Below are positions 1 through 11,064 of a stretch of 64,000 nucleotides of DNA, piece after piece. The notes below the pieces were generated by a model. The model saw nothing but the letters and a program-made list of their open reading frames with translations. It did no database searches and was not told the DNA's origin. Each line of letters opens with the position of its first letter. The first letter of the stretch is position 1. The stretch covers positions 191,000-254,999 of the forward strand of contig DJRT01000023.1 of the NCBI GenBank assembly GCA_002437905.1. The letters run 5' to 3'. The position numbers were made by a program, and so were the translations under genes. This DNA comes from Ruminococcaceae bacterium UBA6353 (GTDB taxonomy: Bacteria > Bacillota > Clostridia > Oscillospirales > Acutalibacteraceae).

Positions 1-30
1 TTCATCATATTCCCACCCTGTTTTCCGTCG

Positions 31-732
31 TCAGTTTACCTGACCGTAGTTGAATATCTTGCCCAGCACATCATCGTCATCATCATACACCTGCGTCAGG
101 GTATCCGGCACCTTGCCCAGCAGCACAGCCTCCGCCACGGGAAAGCTGCTGTTCAGCGCCGCACTGGTGCGGCCGCCGGAGCTGACCACGCACAGGCTGA
201 TGTGCAGATCCACCAGCACATGATAGATGCTCTGGTTGATGCCGGTCGCCTCCAGCGAAGAGGAGGTGGACGAAAGCACCGTAGCCGTTACACCGACCGG
301 GAAATGCAGCAGCGGCCCCCAGCCGCTGATCGCCTGCGGCCCCAGCAGCGTGCCCAGCGGCACATCGGCGCTCACGGTGGTCATGGTGTTCATGGCCGCC
401 ATGATATAGTTTCCCACATCCGTGCGGATCGTATTCACCGCCGCTGCATCCGTAACCACAGAGGACACGATGCTGTCCTCCGTGTAGCTGACCTGGATCA
501 TGGACCGGCACAGCTCGGCGCGTTCCTCCAGCACATGGCTGAACGCCTCATTGGCCAGCCGCTCAGCAATCCACAGCGCCTGGCTCTCGGCAAAGGTCAG
601 CACCACCGGACGCCAGTGCAGCACCAGCGCCGCCAGTGCCACCACCGGCACCAGCAGCAGGGCCAGCAGGCGGCCCAGCCGCCGCTGCCGCGCCAGCCGG
701 TGCGCCCGACCGAATTGCCGCATCCCCCGCAT
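31..732 (-). CDS. yunB: sporulation protein YunB
   Basis: YunB-family protein of about 233 residues. YunB is a membrane protein made in the mother cell of sporulating Firmicutes and needed for proper spore formation in Bacillus; its biochemical role is not known. The sequence shows a basic N-terminus, one hydrophobic segment (about residues 22-40, LLALLLVPVVALAAL), then an extracytoplasmic domain with the family's IQVSYTEDS and LGTLLGPQ-like blocks and a VxLLGKVPDT ending. Four start codons lie close together; the GGTGAGG element best fits the ATG at 732, although 738 or a GTG at 741 are possible. It is the last visible gene of the alaS-HIT-exonuclease-yunB operon, so its basal expression may be under the alaS T-box leader. 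Good match in length and motif order. Confidence 0.85.
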   Translation of the reverse strand: MRGMRQFGRAHRLARQRRLGRLLALLLVPVVALAALVLHWRPVVLTFAESQALWIAERLANEAFSHVLEERAELCRSMIQVSYTEDSIVSSVVTDAAAVNTIRTDVGNYIMAAMNTMTTVSADVPLGTLLGPQAISGWGPLLHFPVGVTATVLSSTSSSLEATGINQSIYHVLVDLHISLCVVSSGGRTSAALNSSFPVAEAVLLGKVPDTLTQVYDDDDDVLGKIFNYGQVN

Positions 733-791
733 CGCCATCACCTCACCCCAGCATACGCCGGGGACAGGGATGGGGTGAGGATTTTACACCG

Positions 792-1670
792 TCAGCTCCC
801 GGCAGAGGCGTCGGCAGCCGCCGTCTCCGGCGGCAGCTTTTCGTGCAGCTTGCGCCGCACATCCAGTCCCTCGTACTTCATCCGGTACTGCACCCGCGCC
901 ATATATCGTTTATCGCAGTGCTCACACCGCAGCTCCGCGCAAAAGGCGCGGCTGTAGAACCGCCACTTGCCGCAGCGCGCCAAATCCCGCCCGCACTGCG
1001 GGCAGGCAAAGCATAGGTCGCTGCGCTTCACCAGCGGATCGTCGATATCGCTGAGGATACGGGTCTTGAAGGTGATGCGGCGGTAAAACTCAGCGTCCAC
1101 CGTCTGCACAGCCGCCGCCAGCCCGGCGGGATCGGCCACCTTCTGCAGCACCTTAGCCGTCAGCACGCTGTCATCCAGCGCACGGTGCAGCGACATCCCG
1201 TCCTCCGGGATACCCAGCAGCTCACCGGCCCTGGCCAACCCAAGCTGCTGGCTGCTCTCTGTGCCAAGGCGGCGCTGCACATACACCTGCGCATCCAGAT
1301 AGTGCTGCAGAAAGGGAATTTCCTGCTTTTTATAGAAAAAGCGGCAGTTTTCCATCAGCACCAGCAGGTCGGTCGTGCTCCAGGTCAGCACCGCCGCCGG
1401 CGCCCGGCGCACAAAGGCGGCAAGCTGCTGCATCATGTCGTCAAAGGTGACGCCATCCTCCAGCTCCTCCGGCGTAATATTGGTCAGATCGGTCACGATC
1501 TCGGAAAGCTTGCGGCTGACCACCGGACGGATGGCCGCGTGGAAACGGTCGGTCACCTGCAGACTTTCGTCCAGCCGCACGGCGCCCACCTCAATAATTT
1601 CGTTGAAATAGCCGTGCGCCTTGCGCGAATATCCGCCGTTCCACTCCAGGTCCATCACAATATACTGCAT
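792..1670 (-). CDS. DEDDh 3'-5' exonuclease with C-terminal zinc ribbon
   Basis: Exonuclease of the DnaQ/KapD/ERI-1 type. Exo I is YIVMDLEWN (residues 3-11, catalytic Asp and Glu), Exo II lies around TWSTTDLLVL, and Exo III is HRALDDSVLTAK, whose His before the Asp places it in the DEDDh class. These enzymes remove nucleotides from 3' ends of RNA or DNA with two metal ions. After the nuclease fold (about residues 1-190) comes a cysteine-rich tail with CFACPQCG and CEHCDKRY, likely a zinc ribbon for nucleic-acid binding. The start is 3 nt after the HIT gene stop, so the two are translated from one mRNA. In Bacillus, KapD is a sporulation-associated exonuclease, and a yunB neighbour fits that, but the substrate cannot be told from sequence. 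Confidence 0.8.
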   Translation of the reverse strand: MQYIVMDLEWNGGYSRKAHGYFNEIIEVGAVRLDESLQVTDRFHAAIRPVVSRKLSEIVTDLTNITPEELEDGVTFDDMMQQLAAFVRRAPAAVLTWSTTDLLVLMENCRFFYKKQEIPFLQHYLDAQVYVQRRLGTESSQQLGLARAGELLGIPEDGMSLHRALDDSVLTAKVLQKVADPAGLAAAVQTVDAEFYRRITFKTRILSDIDDPLVKRSDLCFACPQCGRDLARCGKWRFYSRAFCAELRCEHCDKRYMARVQYRMKYEGLDVRRKLHEKLPPETAAADASAGS

Positions 1671-1673
1671 AGC

Positions 1674-2009
1674 TTACCCCATCTCGCCCAGCACGCGGCC
1701 GGCCAGCAGGTGAAAGTGCAGATGCTGCACCGTCTGTCCGGCATCCGCGCCGTTGTTGGTCACAATGCGGTAATCGGTCACGCCCAGCTTTTCGGCAATC
1801 GCCGGGATCGCCTCAAACACCCGCGCCACGGCGGCACTGTTCTCCGCCGTGATCTCCCGCGCGCCCGCCACATGGCACTTCGGGATCACCAGCACATGCA
1901 CCGGCGCCTTCGGCTCGATATCATAAAAGGCAAGCACATGCGCATCCTCATACACTTTTTTGGACGGGATCTTTCCCGCCGCGATCTGACAAAACAGGCA
2001 ATCTTCCAT
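1674..2009 (-). CDS. HIT family nucleotide hydrolase/transferase (Hint-like)
   Basis: Small histidine-triad protein of 111 residues, the normal size for a Hint/HinT subunit, which works as a cytosolic homodimer hydrolysing purine nucleoside phosphoramidates and aminoacyl-adenylates. The triad HLHFHLLAG (His-x-His-x-His) sits at about residues 96-104, and the N-terminal CLFCQIAAGKIPS zinc-binding/HIT block is intact. It lies between alaS and the exonuclease with a clear AAGGAG ribosome site in the 36-nt gap. Placement next to an aminoacyl-tRNA synthetase is interesting because HinT enzymes act on aminoacyl-AMP, but that link is an inference. Confidence 0.9.
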   Translation of the reverse strand: MEDCLFCQIAAGKIPSKKVYEDAHVLAFYDIEPKAPVHVLVIPKCHVAGAREITAENSAAVARVFEAIPAIAEKLGVTDYRIVTNNGADAGQTVQHLHFHLLAGRVLGEMG

Positions 2010-2045
2010 TTTCTGCCCGCTCCTTTCCTGTTCTGATTGACCGGA

Positions 2046-4700
<2,655 letters not shown>

Positions 4701-4735
4701 GGTCTCATTCGTTCCTTTCTTTTCCGGCGGCAAGC

Positions 4736-4980
4736 AAAAAGCCCCCGTCCCGCAATGGGACGGAGGCTCCGTGGTACCACCCAAATTGCCCGGCGCACGA
4801 CCGGACCGCTTTCGGCCCTTAACGCGGGCGGGACGCCGCCGCTTATTTCGCGGCGAGGCTCCGGGGCGGCTTTCCGGCGCATCCGGCGGAGCAACCTCAC
4901 AGCACAGCCGGTGTGCACCGGCTGCAGTTGCCCTCTCTGAACGCTTACAGCGCCGCTTTTTCCCCATCAAAGCCTTTGAC
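4736..4980 (-). promoter_or_regulatory. T-box riboswitch leader of alaS
   Basis: On the minus strand the canonical T-box GGGTGGTACCAC lies at 4771-4782, followed at once by a strong G+C hairpin ending in a T run (4736-4770), the intrinsic terminator. In T-box leaders an uncharged tRNA pairs its NCCA end with the TGGN bulge and blocks the terminator. Here the bulge reads TGGT, matching discriminator base A73 as in tRNA-Ala. The region upstream (4783-4980) holds several stems. A GCT triplet after GAGGTT is a possible Ala specifier codon, but I could not fold it reliably. Confidence 0.93.
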
Positions 4981-4986
4981 CTCATT

Positions 4987-5015
4987 AGTATAGGCGGAAA
5001 AATGGCGATTGTCAA
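4987..5015 (-). promoter_or_regulatory. alaS operon promoter
   Basis: On the minus strand TTGACA (5010-5015) and TATACT (4987-4992) are separated by exactly 17 nt, a near-perfect sigma-A promoter. Transcription would begin near 4980 and run through the T-box leader. Confidence 0.85.
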
Positions 5016-5066
5016 GCGGAAAATTTCTTTCCGTCAGATAGCCTGATAACCTGATGGTTTTTTCCA

Positions 5067-5095
5067 TTGTCAAAGGATCTTTTCCGTGCTAAACT
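5067..5095 (+). promoter_or_regulatory. putative promoter of the serine hydrolase gene
   Basis: TTGTCA (5067-5072), 17 nt, TAAACT (5090-5095), upstream of a GGAGA ribosome site and the ATG at 5133. The -10 is moderate. Confidence 0.5.
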
Positions 5096-5132
5096 GCGCT
5101 GTGAAACAGAAAATATATAAGGAGATGCGCCT

Positions 5133-6026
5133 ATGCAGACAATGATCGACAAGTTGGAAAAAACCGCCAAGGAACAGCATCTGAATGTGTACTGGATCAC
5201 CCAGATAGAAGACGGAACAGCGCACACCGTTTCCGTTACCCCCGCCAATCTGTGCAATGATATTTTTTCTATCTCCAAGGCCTTCACTTCCACCGCCCTG
5301 GGAATGCTGTGGGATACAGGAAAGCTGTCTCTGGACGATACCGTATACGACCTGTTTTCCGGGGAGTATCCGAATATCAGCACCGTGTGGAAAACCGTCA
5401 CGCTACAGCATGTATTGACCCACACCACTGGTATTACGGCCGGTTTTCTGGATGTTGATACCGACCAAAATATCGCAGTGGCCGAAGGCACCGACGACTA
5501 TCTGCAGATCGTGCTGGAGCATGTCCCCACTGTTACACCGGGTACGCAATGGGTATACAGCGACTCCAACTATTATCTCATCTCCCGCGTGGTTGAAAAG
5601 CTCTCCGGCATACCGCTGGAAGTCTTTTTGCGGGAGCGACTTTTCCGGCCGCTGCAATTTCAGGGGGTCGGCTTTGCCAAATGTCCGCGAGGACACGCCA
5701 TGGGGGCCACCGGCCTGTTTATGAGCACCGCTGATCTGGCCAAATTTGGAAAGCTGTGTCTGGATGGCGGCACCTGGCAAGGGCGACCGCTGGTGAGCCA
5801 GGCATGGTTGGAGCTATCCACGGGGCATCAACAGGCCATAGACAAAAACCGCTTTTACGGCTTTGGCTTCGTCGGCAACAGGGGACAAAGCTTTATCGGT
5901 TCCAATGGAATGAATGGGCAAAGACTGTTTGCCTCGCGCAAACATAAAACGGTCATTACCTGGACAGCACACATCACCGACGACAGCCTCCAGGCCCTGA
6001 CCGATATCCTGACAGAGGATGAATAA
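5133..6026 (+). CDS. serine hydrolase (class C beta-lactamase / esterase family)
   Basis: Beta-lactamase-fold serine hydrolase of 297 residues. The nucleophile motif SxxK is visible as SISKAF (about residues 50-53), and the YxN-type motif as YSDSNYY near residue 146. A GFGFVGN...SFIGSNGMNG region stands where the KTG-like third motif and substrate loop occur. Members include esterases, D-aminopeptidases and PBP4*-like peptidases; most are not true beta-lactamases. There is no signal peptide, so it probably acts in the cytoplasm. The start is set by AAGGAGA 8 nt upstream. It stands alone between divergent alaS and the next gene. The precise substrate is unknown. Confidence 0.85.
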   Translation: MQTMIDKLEKTAKEQHLNVYWITQIEDGTAHTVSVTPANLCNDIFSISKAFTSTALGMLWDTGKLSLDDTVYDLFSGEYPNISTVWKTVTLQHVLTHTTGITAGFLDVDTDQNIAVAEGTDDYLQIVLEHVPTVTPGTQWVYSDSNYYLISRVVEKLSGIPLEVFLRERLFRPLQFQGVGFAKCPRGHAMGATGLFMSTADLAKFGKLCLDGGTWQGRPLVSQAWLELSTGHQQAIDKNRFYGFGFVGNRGQSFIGSNGMNGQRLFASRKHKTVITWTAHITDDSLQALTDILTEDE

Positions 6027-6102
6027 TCGAATGTCTGCCGTCCATCAATGCACAGATGGCTCTGCCTGAACAAAAATGCCATAGGCGTGAACAAAATAGA
6101 CA

Positions 6103-6130
6103 TTCCCTTTCGGTTCGTGCGTGCTATAAT
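6103..6130 (+). promoter_or_regulatory. putative promoter of the PHP gene
   Basis: A perfect TATAAT at 6125-6130 is preceded at 16 nt by a weak -35 (TTCCCT, 6103-6108). It lies 42 nt before the GTG start. Confidence 0.5.
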
Positions 6131-6171
6131 GGGCGTACAATACCACCGCAAAGGGTAAGGGGGCTTTCTCC

Positions 6172-6969
6172 GTGCGCTATGTCTATGACCACGACCTGCA
6201 CATCCACAGCCGGGTCTCGCTCTGCTCAAACGATCCGGAACAGACCAATGAACGCATTCTGCAATACGCCAAGGATAACCACCTGAACACCATCTGCCTG
6301 ACCGACCATTTCTGGGACGAGGCCATCCCGCTGGCCGCACCGAGCGATTTCTACCGTGTACAGAATTTCGCCCACATCACCAAGGCCCGGCCGCTGCCGC
6401 AGACCGAGGGCATCCGCTTCCTGTTCGGGTGCGAGACCGAGATGGATCAGTTTATGACCGTCGGCATCACAAAGGCACGGATGGCGGAATTGGATTTCAT
6501 CATCGTGCCGACCACCCATTTCCATTTCAAGGACTTCAACATTCCTGCCTCGTTCTCCACGCCTGCCCAGAAGGCGGATTTCTGGCTGAAAAAGCTGCAT
6601 GCCCTGCTGGATATGGATCTACCGTTCCACAAGATGGGGGTCGCACACCTGACCTGCGGACTGATCGGAGACACCCGGGAGCAGCTTCTGGACACGCTGG
6701 AGGCACTACCCACCGCCGCGCTGGAAAAGGTCTTTACCAAGGCAGCGAAGTGCGGCATCGGCATAGAGCTGAATGCCGATGATATGAACTATGCGCCGCA
6801 GGAGGCCGAGACCATCCTGCGCCCCTACCGCATCGCCAAGGGCGTCGGCTGTAAATTCTACATGGGCAGCAACGCCCACCATCCGGACTGGCTGGAAAAA
6901 TCGCCGGCCATCTTCGAGCGCGCGATCGACGCGCTGGAGCTGACCGAGGAGGACAAATTCCGCCTCTGA
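6172..6969 (+). CDS. PHP-domain phosphoesterase (histidinol-phosphatase-like)
   Basis: PHP superfamily metal-dependent phosphoesterase, 265 residues. The metal-binding signature DLHIHSRVS (Asp-x-His-x-His) opens the protein, TDHFWDE near residue 44 gives the next ligands, CETEMD and PTTHFHF supply the middle ones, and MGSNAHHPD near the end holds the last pair. The family covers histidinol phosphatases and YcdX/YtxK-type enzymes; no his genes are near, so the substrate is open. The start is a GTG at 6172 behind an AAGGGGG-like ribosome site; no upstream ATG fits. Ends just before a strong hairpin. Confidence 0.85.
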   Translation: MRYVYDHDLHIHSRVSLCSNDPEQTNERILQYAKDNHLNTICLTDHFWDEAIPLAAPSDFYRVQNFAHITKARPLPQTEGIRFLFGCETEMDQFMTVGITKARMAELDFIIVPTTHFHFKDFNIPASFSTPAQKADFWLKKLHALLDMDLPFHKMGVAHLTCGLIGDTREQLLDTLEALPTAALEKVFTKAAKCGIGIELNADDMNYAPQEAETILRPYRIAKGVGCKFYMGSNAHHPDWLEKSPAIFERAIDALELTEEDKFRL

Positions 6970-6986
6970 TATGACCGAAACGGAAC

Positions 6987-7020
6987 GAACCCCCGCACAG
7001 GATTGTGCGGGGGTTCGTTT
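6987..7020. terminator. intrinsic terminator between PHP gene and rlmH
   Basis: Inverted repeat GAACCCCCGCACA...TGTGCGGGGGTTC with a GTTTT tail on the plus strand. It lies between two convergent genes and likely serves both. Confidence 0.75.
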
Positions 7021-7024
7021 TGCT

Positions 7025-7507
7025 CTATTTGTGGTATTTTCCGCCGCTGCGGATCTGAAACGCGCGATAAAGCTGCTCCAGCAGCATCACCCGCGCCAGC
7101 TGGTGCGGAAAGGTCATCGGGGACATCGACAGCCGCAGGCTGGCGCGCTGCTTCAGCTCCTCTGCAAGGCCGTAGGAGCCGCCGATCAGCAGCACCACAT
7201 GGCTGCAGCCCTCCACCGTGCAGCGGTCGATATACTCCGCCAGCGCCGGCGAGGGCAGCTCCCGTCCCTCGATGCACAGGGCGACCACCGCCGCATCCCG
7301 TGGGATATGCTCTGCCAGCCGCCTGCCCTCCGCCCGCACGGTGGCGGCGATCTGCGCCGGCGAGGGCGCATCCGGCAGGCGTTCCTCATTCACCTCGATG
7401 ATCTGCAGGCGGCAGAAAGCGCCCAGCCGTTTCTGGTACTCGGCGCACGCCTCCCGCCAGTAGGACTCCTTCAGCTTGCCGACGCACAGCACGGTCACGG
7501 TCAACAT
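7025..7507 (-). CDS. rlmH: 23S rRNA (pseudouridine1915-N3)-methyltransferase RlmH
   Basis: RlmH (SPOUT-class methyltransferase, 160 residues, standard length) methylates N3 of pseudouridine 1915 in helix 69 of 23S rRNA on assembled 70S ribosomes. Visible marks are the N-terminal VTVLCVGKLKESYWREA, the mid-chain DAAVVALCIEGRELPS, the SAM-binding knot VVLLIGGSYGLAEE and the C-terminal SMSPMTFPHQLARVMLLEQLYRA. It follows the metallo-hydrolase gene by 13 nt and is probably co-transcribed with it, a pairing often seen in Firmicutes. Confidence 0.96.
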   Translation of the reverse strand: MLTVTVLCVGKLKESYWREACAEYQKRLGAFCRLQIIEVNEERLPDAPSPAQIAATVRAEGRRLAEHIPRDAAVVALCIEGRELPSPALAEYIDRCTVEGCSHVVLLIGGSYGLAEELKQRASLRLSMSPMTFPHQLARVMLLEQLYRAFQIRSGGKYHK

Positions 7508-7520
7508 GGCTTCCGCCTCC

Positions 7521-8315
7521 TCAGAAATAGGTCACCGGCTGCGTACCGGTCGGCTCCGCCACCGCCAGCAGGCAGTCGCGTCCCACGGCACAGCCGGCCG
7601 CTGCCAGCGCGGCCGTGGCAGTTTCCCGCGCCAGTGCCGGCGTATTGTTGTGCTCACTCAGATGCGCCAGCACAAAGCGGGTGGTCCCTGCCGCCGCCAG
7701 CTGCGGCAGCACGGCGGCGCAGTCACCGTTGGCAAGGTGACCGCCCTCTCCGCGGATGCGCTGCTTGAGCACATACGGATATGGCCCGTTTTGCAGCATA
7801 TCCGGGTCGTGGTTGGACTCGATATGTACAAGGCCACAGCCGGTCACACCGTCCAGTATCTCCTGTGTCATGCGCCCGATGTCCGTGGCCACCGCCACAG
7901 CGCGGCCATCTGCCGCCTCTATGCGGTAGCCAAAGCACTGGCGGCTGTCGTGCGGGGTGGCAAAGGGCGTCACCCGCAGGCCCCCGACCGTAACCGTCTG
8001 CCCGGCCGGCAGCGCATACAGCCGCTGCTGCGGCGTAATCCGGTCAGCCTCCGCCAGTGCATCCAGTGTGCCGGCCGAGGCCAGCACCGGCCAGCCGTAT
8101 GCCCGGCACAGCACCCGCAGCCCCGCCACATGATCGGTGTGCTCATGGGTCACCAGCACCGCCCGAATGGAGCAGGGGTCGATCTGCCGCTCATCCAGCG
8201 CCCCACGGATGCGCTTGGCCGAAACACCGGTATCCACCAGCAGCCCGCCGTCCGCCTGCCCCACATAGGTGCAGTTGCCGGTGCTGCCGCTGAAAAGGGA
8301 ACAATAGCGCAGCAT
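7521..8315 (-). CDS. MBL-fold metallo-hydrolase (YycJ/WalJ-like)
   Basis: Metallo-beta-lactamase-fold hydrolase of 264 residues. The opening LRYCSLFSGSTGNCTYV is typical of YycJ/WalJ proteins, and the zinc motif THEHTDHVAGL is complete (HxHxDH). Later ligands appear in ATPHDSRQCFGY and ESNHDPDML. WalJ-type proteins are nucleases implicated in coordinating replication, cell division and wall metabolism. The open frame extends 13 codons further, but the ATG at 8315 begins the conserved sequence and follows AAGGATC. It lies upstream of rlmH and downstream of murA's terminator. Confidence 0.88.
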   Translation of the reverse strand: MLRYCSLFSGSTGNCTYVGQADGGLLVDTGVSAKRIRGALDERQIDPCSIRAVLVTHEHTDHVAGLRVLCRAYGWPVLASAGTLDALAEADRITPQQRLYALPAGQTVTVGGLRVTPFATPHDSRQCFGYRIEAADGRAVAVATDIGRMTQEILDGVTGCGLVHIESNHDPDMLQNGPYPYVLKQRIRGEGGHLANGDCAAVLPQLAAAGTTRFVLAHLSEHNNTPALARETATAALAAAGCAVGRDCLLAVAEPTGTQPVTYF

Positions 8316-8338
8316 AAGTAAAAACGATCCTTTCTGAG

Positions 8339-8373
8339 AAAAAGCCGCAGGCAAATCGTCTGCGGCTTTGGCT
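8339..8373 (-). terminator. murA terminator
   Basis: Inverted repeat AAAGCCGCAG...CTGCGGCTTT, T-rich on the minus strand, placed between the murA stop and the ribosome site of the next gene. Some read-through to 7521-8315 may occur. Confidence 0.7.
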
Positions 8374-8390
8374 TTTCCTATGTTCCGGCC

Positions 8391-9677
8391 TCACGCGTGC
8401 ATGGCTTGCACACCGTCCGGTGTTGTAACCTCCCGGATATCCGCGCCAAGGCCGGTCAGCTTTTCCACAATGTCCTCGTACCCGCGCTCGATATACCCGA
8501 TATCCTCGACCTCGGTAATGCCATTGGCCACCAGCCCGGCGATCACCATCGCCGCGCCGGCACGCAAATCCATCGCCTTCACCGGGGCGGCAATCAGCTC
8601 CGGCACACCCTGGAAGACTGCCGTTTTGCCGTCCACCTGCACCTGCGCACCCATGCGCCGCAGCTCATCCACATAGCGGAAGCGGTTCTCCCAAATGCCC
8701 TCGGTGATGATGCTGGTTCCCTCTGCCATGGATAGCAGCACACCGATCTGCGGCTGCATATCCGTCGGGAAACCGGGGTGCGGCATGGTTTTGATATTGC
8801 AGTGGCGCAGGACACCGGTGCGGCGCACCCGCACAGCGTCGTCCAGCTCCTCAATCTGTGCGCCCATCTCCTCCAGCTTGGCCGTGATGGATTCCAGGTG
8901 CTTCGGGATAACATTGCGCACCAGCACATCGCCGCCGGTCGCCACAGCCATGGCCATATAGGTGCCGGCCTCGATCTGGTCGGGGATGATAGAATAGGTT
9001 GCCCCGTGGAGCGTCTGCACCCCGCGGATCTTGATCACATCCGTACCGGCGCCGCGGATATCGGCACCCATGGTGTTCAGGAAGTTGGCCAGATCCACAA
9101 TGTGCGGCTCTTTGGCGGCATTTTCGATCACCGTCATGCCGCGGGCTCTGGCGGCCGCCAGCATGATATTGACCGTGGCGCCCACGCTGACGGTATCCAG
9201 ATATACCGAATTGCCCGTCAGCTGCTCGGCATGCACCTCAATGATCCCCTGCTCCATCGGCAGCGCCTGTGCCCCCAGGGCATGGAAGCCCTTCAGGTGC
9301 AGGTCGATCGGCCGCACGCCAAACCAGCAGCCGCCCGGCATGGGTACGCGGGCGCTGCCGCGCTTGCCCAGCAGTGCGCCGATAAAATAATACGATGCCC
9401 GCATGGTGCGCGCCAGCTCATAGTCCACCCGGTCCGTGCAGATCGGTCGGGGGTCGATCTGCACCGTGTGGCGGTCAAGGCGGTTGACCTCTGCCCCCAG
9501 CGAACGGAGTATCCGCAGCGAGGTAGACACATCGTTGATATTCGGAATATTTTCAATGCGGCACGGTTCATCCGACAGGATCACCGCCGGCAGAATAGCC
9601 ACCACCGCGTTTTTGGCTCCACTGATATCCACAGCACCGTACAGCGGCAGGCCGCCGTTGATCCTGTATTTTTCCAT
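8391..9677 (-). CDS. murA: UDP-N-acetylglucosamine 1-carboxyvinyltransferase
   Basis: MurA, 428 residues, adds enolpyruvate from PEP to UDP-GlcNAc, the first committed step of peptidoglycan synthesis in the cytosol. It begins MEKYRINGGLPLYGAVDISG with the SGAKNAVV motif (Lys-Asn for substrate binding) and has RASYYFIGALL. The catalytic-loop cysteine is in PMPGGCWFGVRPID, so it should be fosfomycin-sensitive by family rule. ATG 9677 follows AAGGGGTG. The frame continues upstream to 9845 but without conservation. Confidence 0.96.
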   Translation of the reverse strand: MEKYRINGGLPLYGAVDISGAKNAVVAILPAVILSDEPCRIENIPNINDVSTSLRILRSLGAEVNRLDRHTVQIDPRPICTDRVDYELARTMRASYYFIGALLGKRGSARVPMPGGCWFGVRPIDLHLKGFHALGAQALPMEQGIIEVHAEQLTGNSVYLDTVSVGATVNIMLAAARARGMTVIENAAKEPHIVDLANFLNTMGADIRGAGTDVIKIRGVQTLHGATYSIIPDQIEAGTYMAMAVATGGDVLVRNVIPKHLESITAKLEEMGAQIEELDDAVRVRRTGVLRHCNIKTMPHPGFPTDMQPQIGVLLSMAEGTSIITEGIWENRFRYVDELRRMGAQVQVDGKTAVFQGVPELIAAPVKAMDLRAGAAMVIAGLVANGITEVEDIGYIERGYEDIVEKLTGLGADIREVTTPDGVQAMHA

Positions 9678-9856
9678 ATAAACACCCCTTGAATGATTTA
9701 TCGCCCGCGGCGAAAAGGGATAGTCATGTTCTCTATAAGTCATATACCACAGGCAGACCGCAGGAGGTATTCCCCCGGCTGCCAGAAGAAATGTGCAGAA
9801 AAGACGGCACGGTGTACCGAAGCGCGCAAACGGTCCGTACACCATGCACCGAATAT

Positions 9857-9884
9857 ATTATACCACGCGCGCGAAAAAAAGCAA
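9857..9884 (-). promoter_or_regulatory. murA promoter
   Basis: Minus-strand TTGCTT (9879-9884), 16 nt, TATAAT (9857-9862), giving a 5' untranslated leader of roughly 170 nt. It belongs to a promoter form repeated through the window. Confidence 0.75.
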
Positions 9885-9891
9885 CCCTTTT

Positions 9892-11064
9892 TTATTCCTG
9901 CCGGCGCAGGGCATCCACCGGCCGCAGACCGGCCGCCTGATAGGCCGGGTACAGCCCGCACACCGTTCCCAGTGCCAGGGTCAGCAGCAGCACACCAACC
10001 AGCTTGCCCCACGGCCACACCGGCACAGTGTGCAGGGCAAAGCAGCCGGCCGCATATATTCCCATGCCGCACAGCAGCCCGGCCAGCGCCCCCTCCAGGC
10101 TGAGCAAAAACGCGCCGGCCAGAAACTCCGCCAGGATGCGGCCGCGGGTAGCGCCGATCGCCTTTTTCACGCCGATCTCGCGGGTGCGTTCGTGTACTAC
10201 CGAGAGCATCACCGTCATGATGCCAAAGCCGGAAACCACCAGCGACACCCCGCCGATGGCGGTCAGCGCCAAAGACAGGATCGCCACCATCCGGTCAAGC
10301 CGTTCCCGCTGCGCCGCCAGATTTTCGGTCATCAGGGTGCCCACGCTTTCCGGCAGGCCGGAAAGCACCCGCTCGATGGCCGCCTGCACGGCGGCGGTCT
10401 CCTCCGGCGAGGATACCCGCACGGCAATCTGGTCAAATGTCTCCTCGCCCACTGCCGCCTGCAAGGTGCTGTACGGCGTATACAGCATATAGGGAATCAT
10501 CGCCGTCACCGTCTGCAGCAGGCTGCTGCCGGTGGCGGTAACCCCCACCACCTCCAGCTCCATGGTGGCACTTTCCAGCACCACACTGATGCGGCTGCCG
10601 GTGACATCCGAACGGCCAAAGGCCGCCAGAGCCAGCGCCTCATCCAGCACGCATACCGGCGCACCGGCCGCCACATCGCCGGCCGACAGCAGCCGGCCGT
10701 GCAGAAGCTGCAGCGAGATCACCTGGTCAGCGCCGGCATCAATCCCACAGCTGACCGTATTATAGATCTCACTGCCCACATCCACCGCCCCATACTTGAT
10801 CATCAGGGGCATGGCCTGCTTGACCATCGGCAGCCGGCGGATACTGCTCAGGCAGGGCTGCGTCAGCCCCTCGGAGGCGCTCACCGACAGGCCATTGATG
10901 CCCATGCTTTCCAGCTCCCCGCGGATCGCCTGCTCCCCCACAGCACCAACACCGGCGATCAGCACCACCAGTGCGGTTCCAATGCCGATGCTGACCGCTG
11001 TCAGCAGCGTGCGCAGCCGTCGGCGGCGCAGGCCGATCCAGGCGCTGTGCCACAGCTCCTTCAT
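9892..11064 (-). CDS. ABC transporter permease, FtsX/MacB type
   Basis: Permease of 390 residues. The N-terminal MKELWHSAWIGLRRRRLRTLLTAVSIGIGTALVVL is the classic MacB start and first membrane helix; then a large extracytoplasmic domain (about residues 45-240) and a FtsX domain with three helices ending YPAYQAAGLRPVDALRRQE, the coupling segment seen across the family. Such permeases export peptides or lipoproteins or drive mechanotransmission. Its ATG overlaps the adaptor gene's stop by 4 nt (ATGA), so the two are coupled. No ATPase gene is adjacent on either side, unlike a normal macAB set; the ATPase must be elsewhere if the pair works. Confidence 0.85.
   Translation of the reverse strand: MKELWHSAWIGLRRRRLRTLLTAVSIGIGTALVVLIAGVGAVGEQAIRGELESMGINGLSVSASEGLTQPCLSSIRRLPMVKQAMPLMIKYGAVDVGSEIYNTVSCGIDAGADQVISLQLLHGRLLSAGDVAAGAPVCVLDEALALAAFGRSDVTGSRISVVLESATMELEVVGVTATGSSLLQTVTAMIPYMLYTPYSTLQAAVGEETFDQIAVRVSSPEETAAVQAAIERVLSGLPESVGTLMTENLAAQRERLDRMVAILSLALTAIGGVSLVVSGFGIMTVMLSVVHERTREIGVKKAIGATRGRILAEFLAGAFLLSLEGALAGLLCGMGIYAAGCFALHTVPVWPWGKLVGVLLLTLALGTVCGLYPAYQAAGLRPVDALRRQE

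Noticed and set aside
4701..5015. N-terminal extension of the alaS frame through the leader
   Set aside because: This stretch contains the T-box, terminator and promoter; its translation is not conserved synthetase sequence.
5133..6026. True beta-lactamase resistance gene
   Set aside because: No signal peptide and general serine-hydrolase motifs only; context gives no resistance link.
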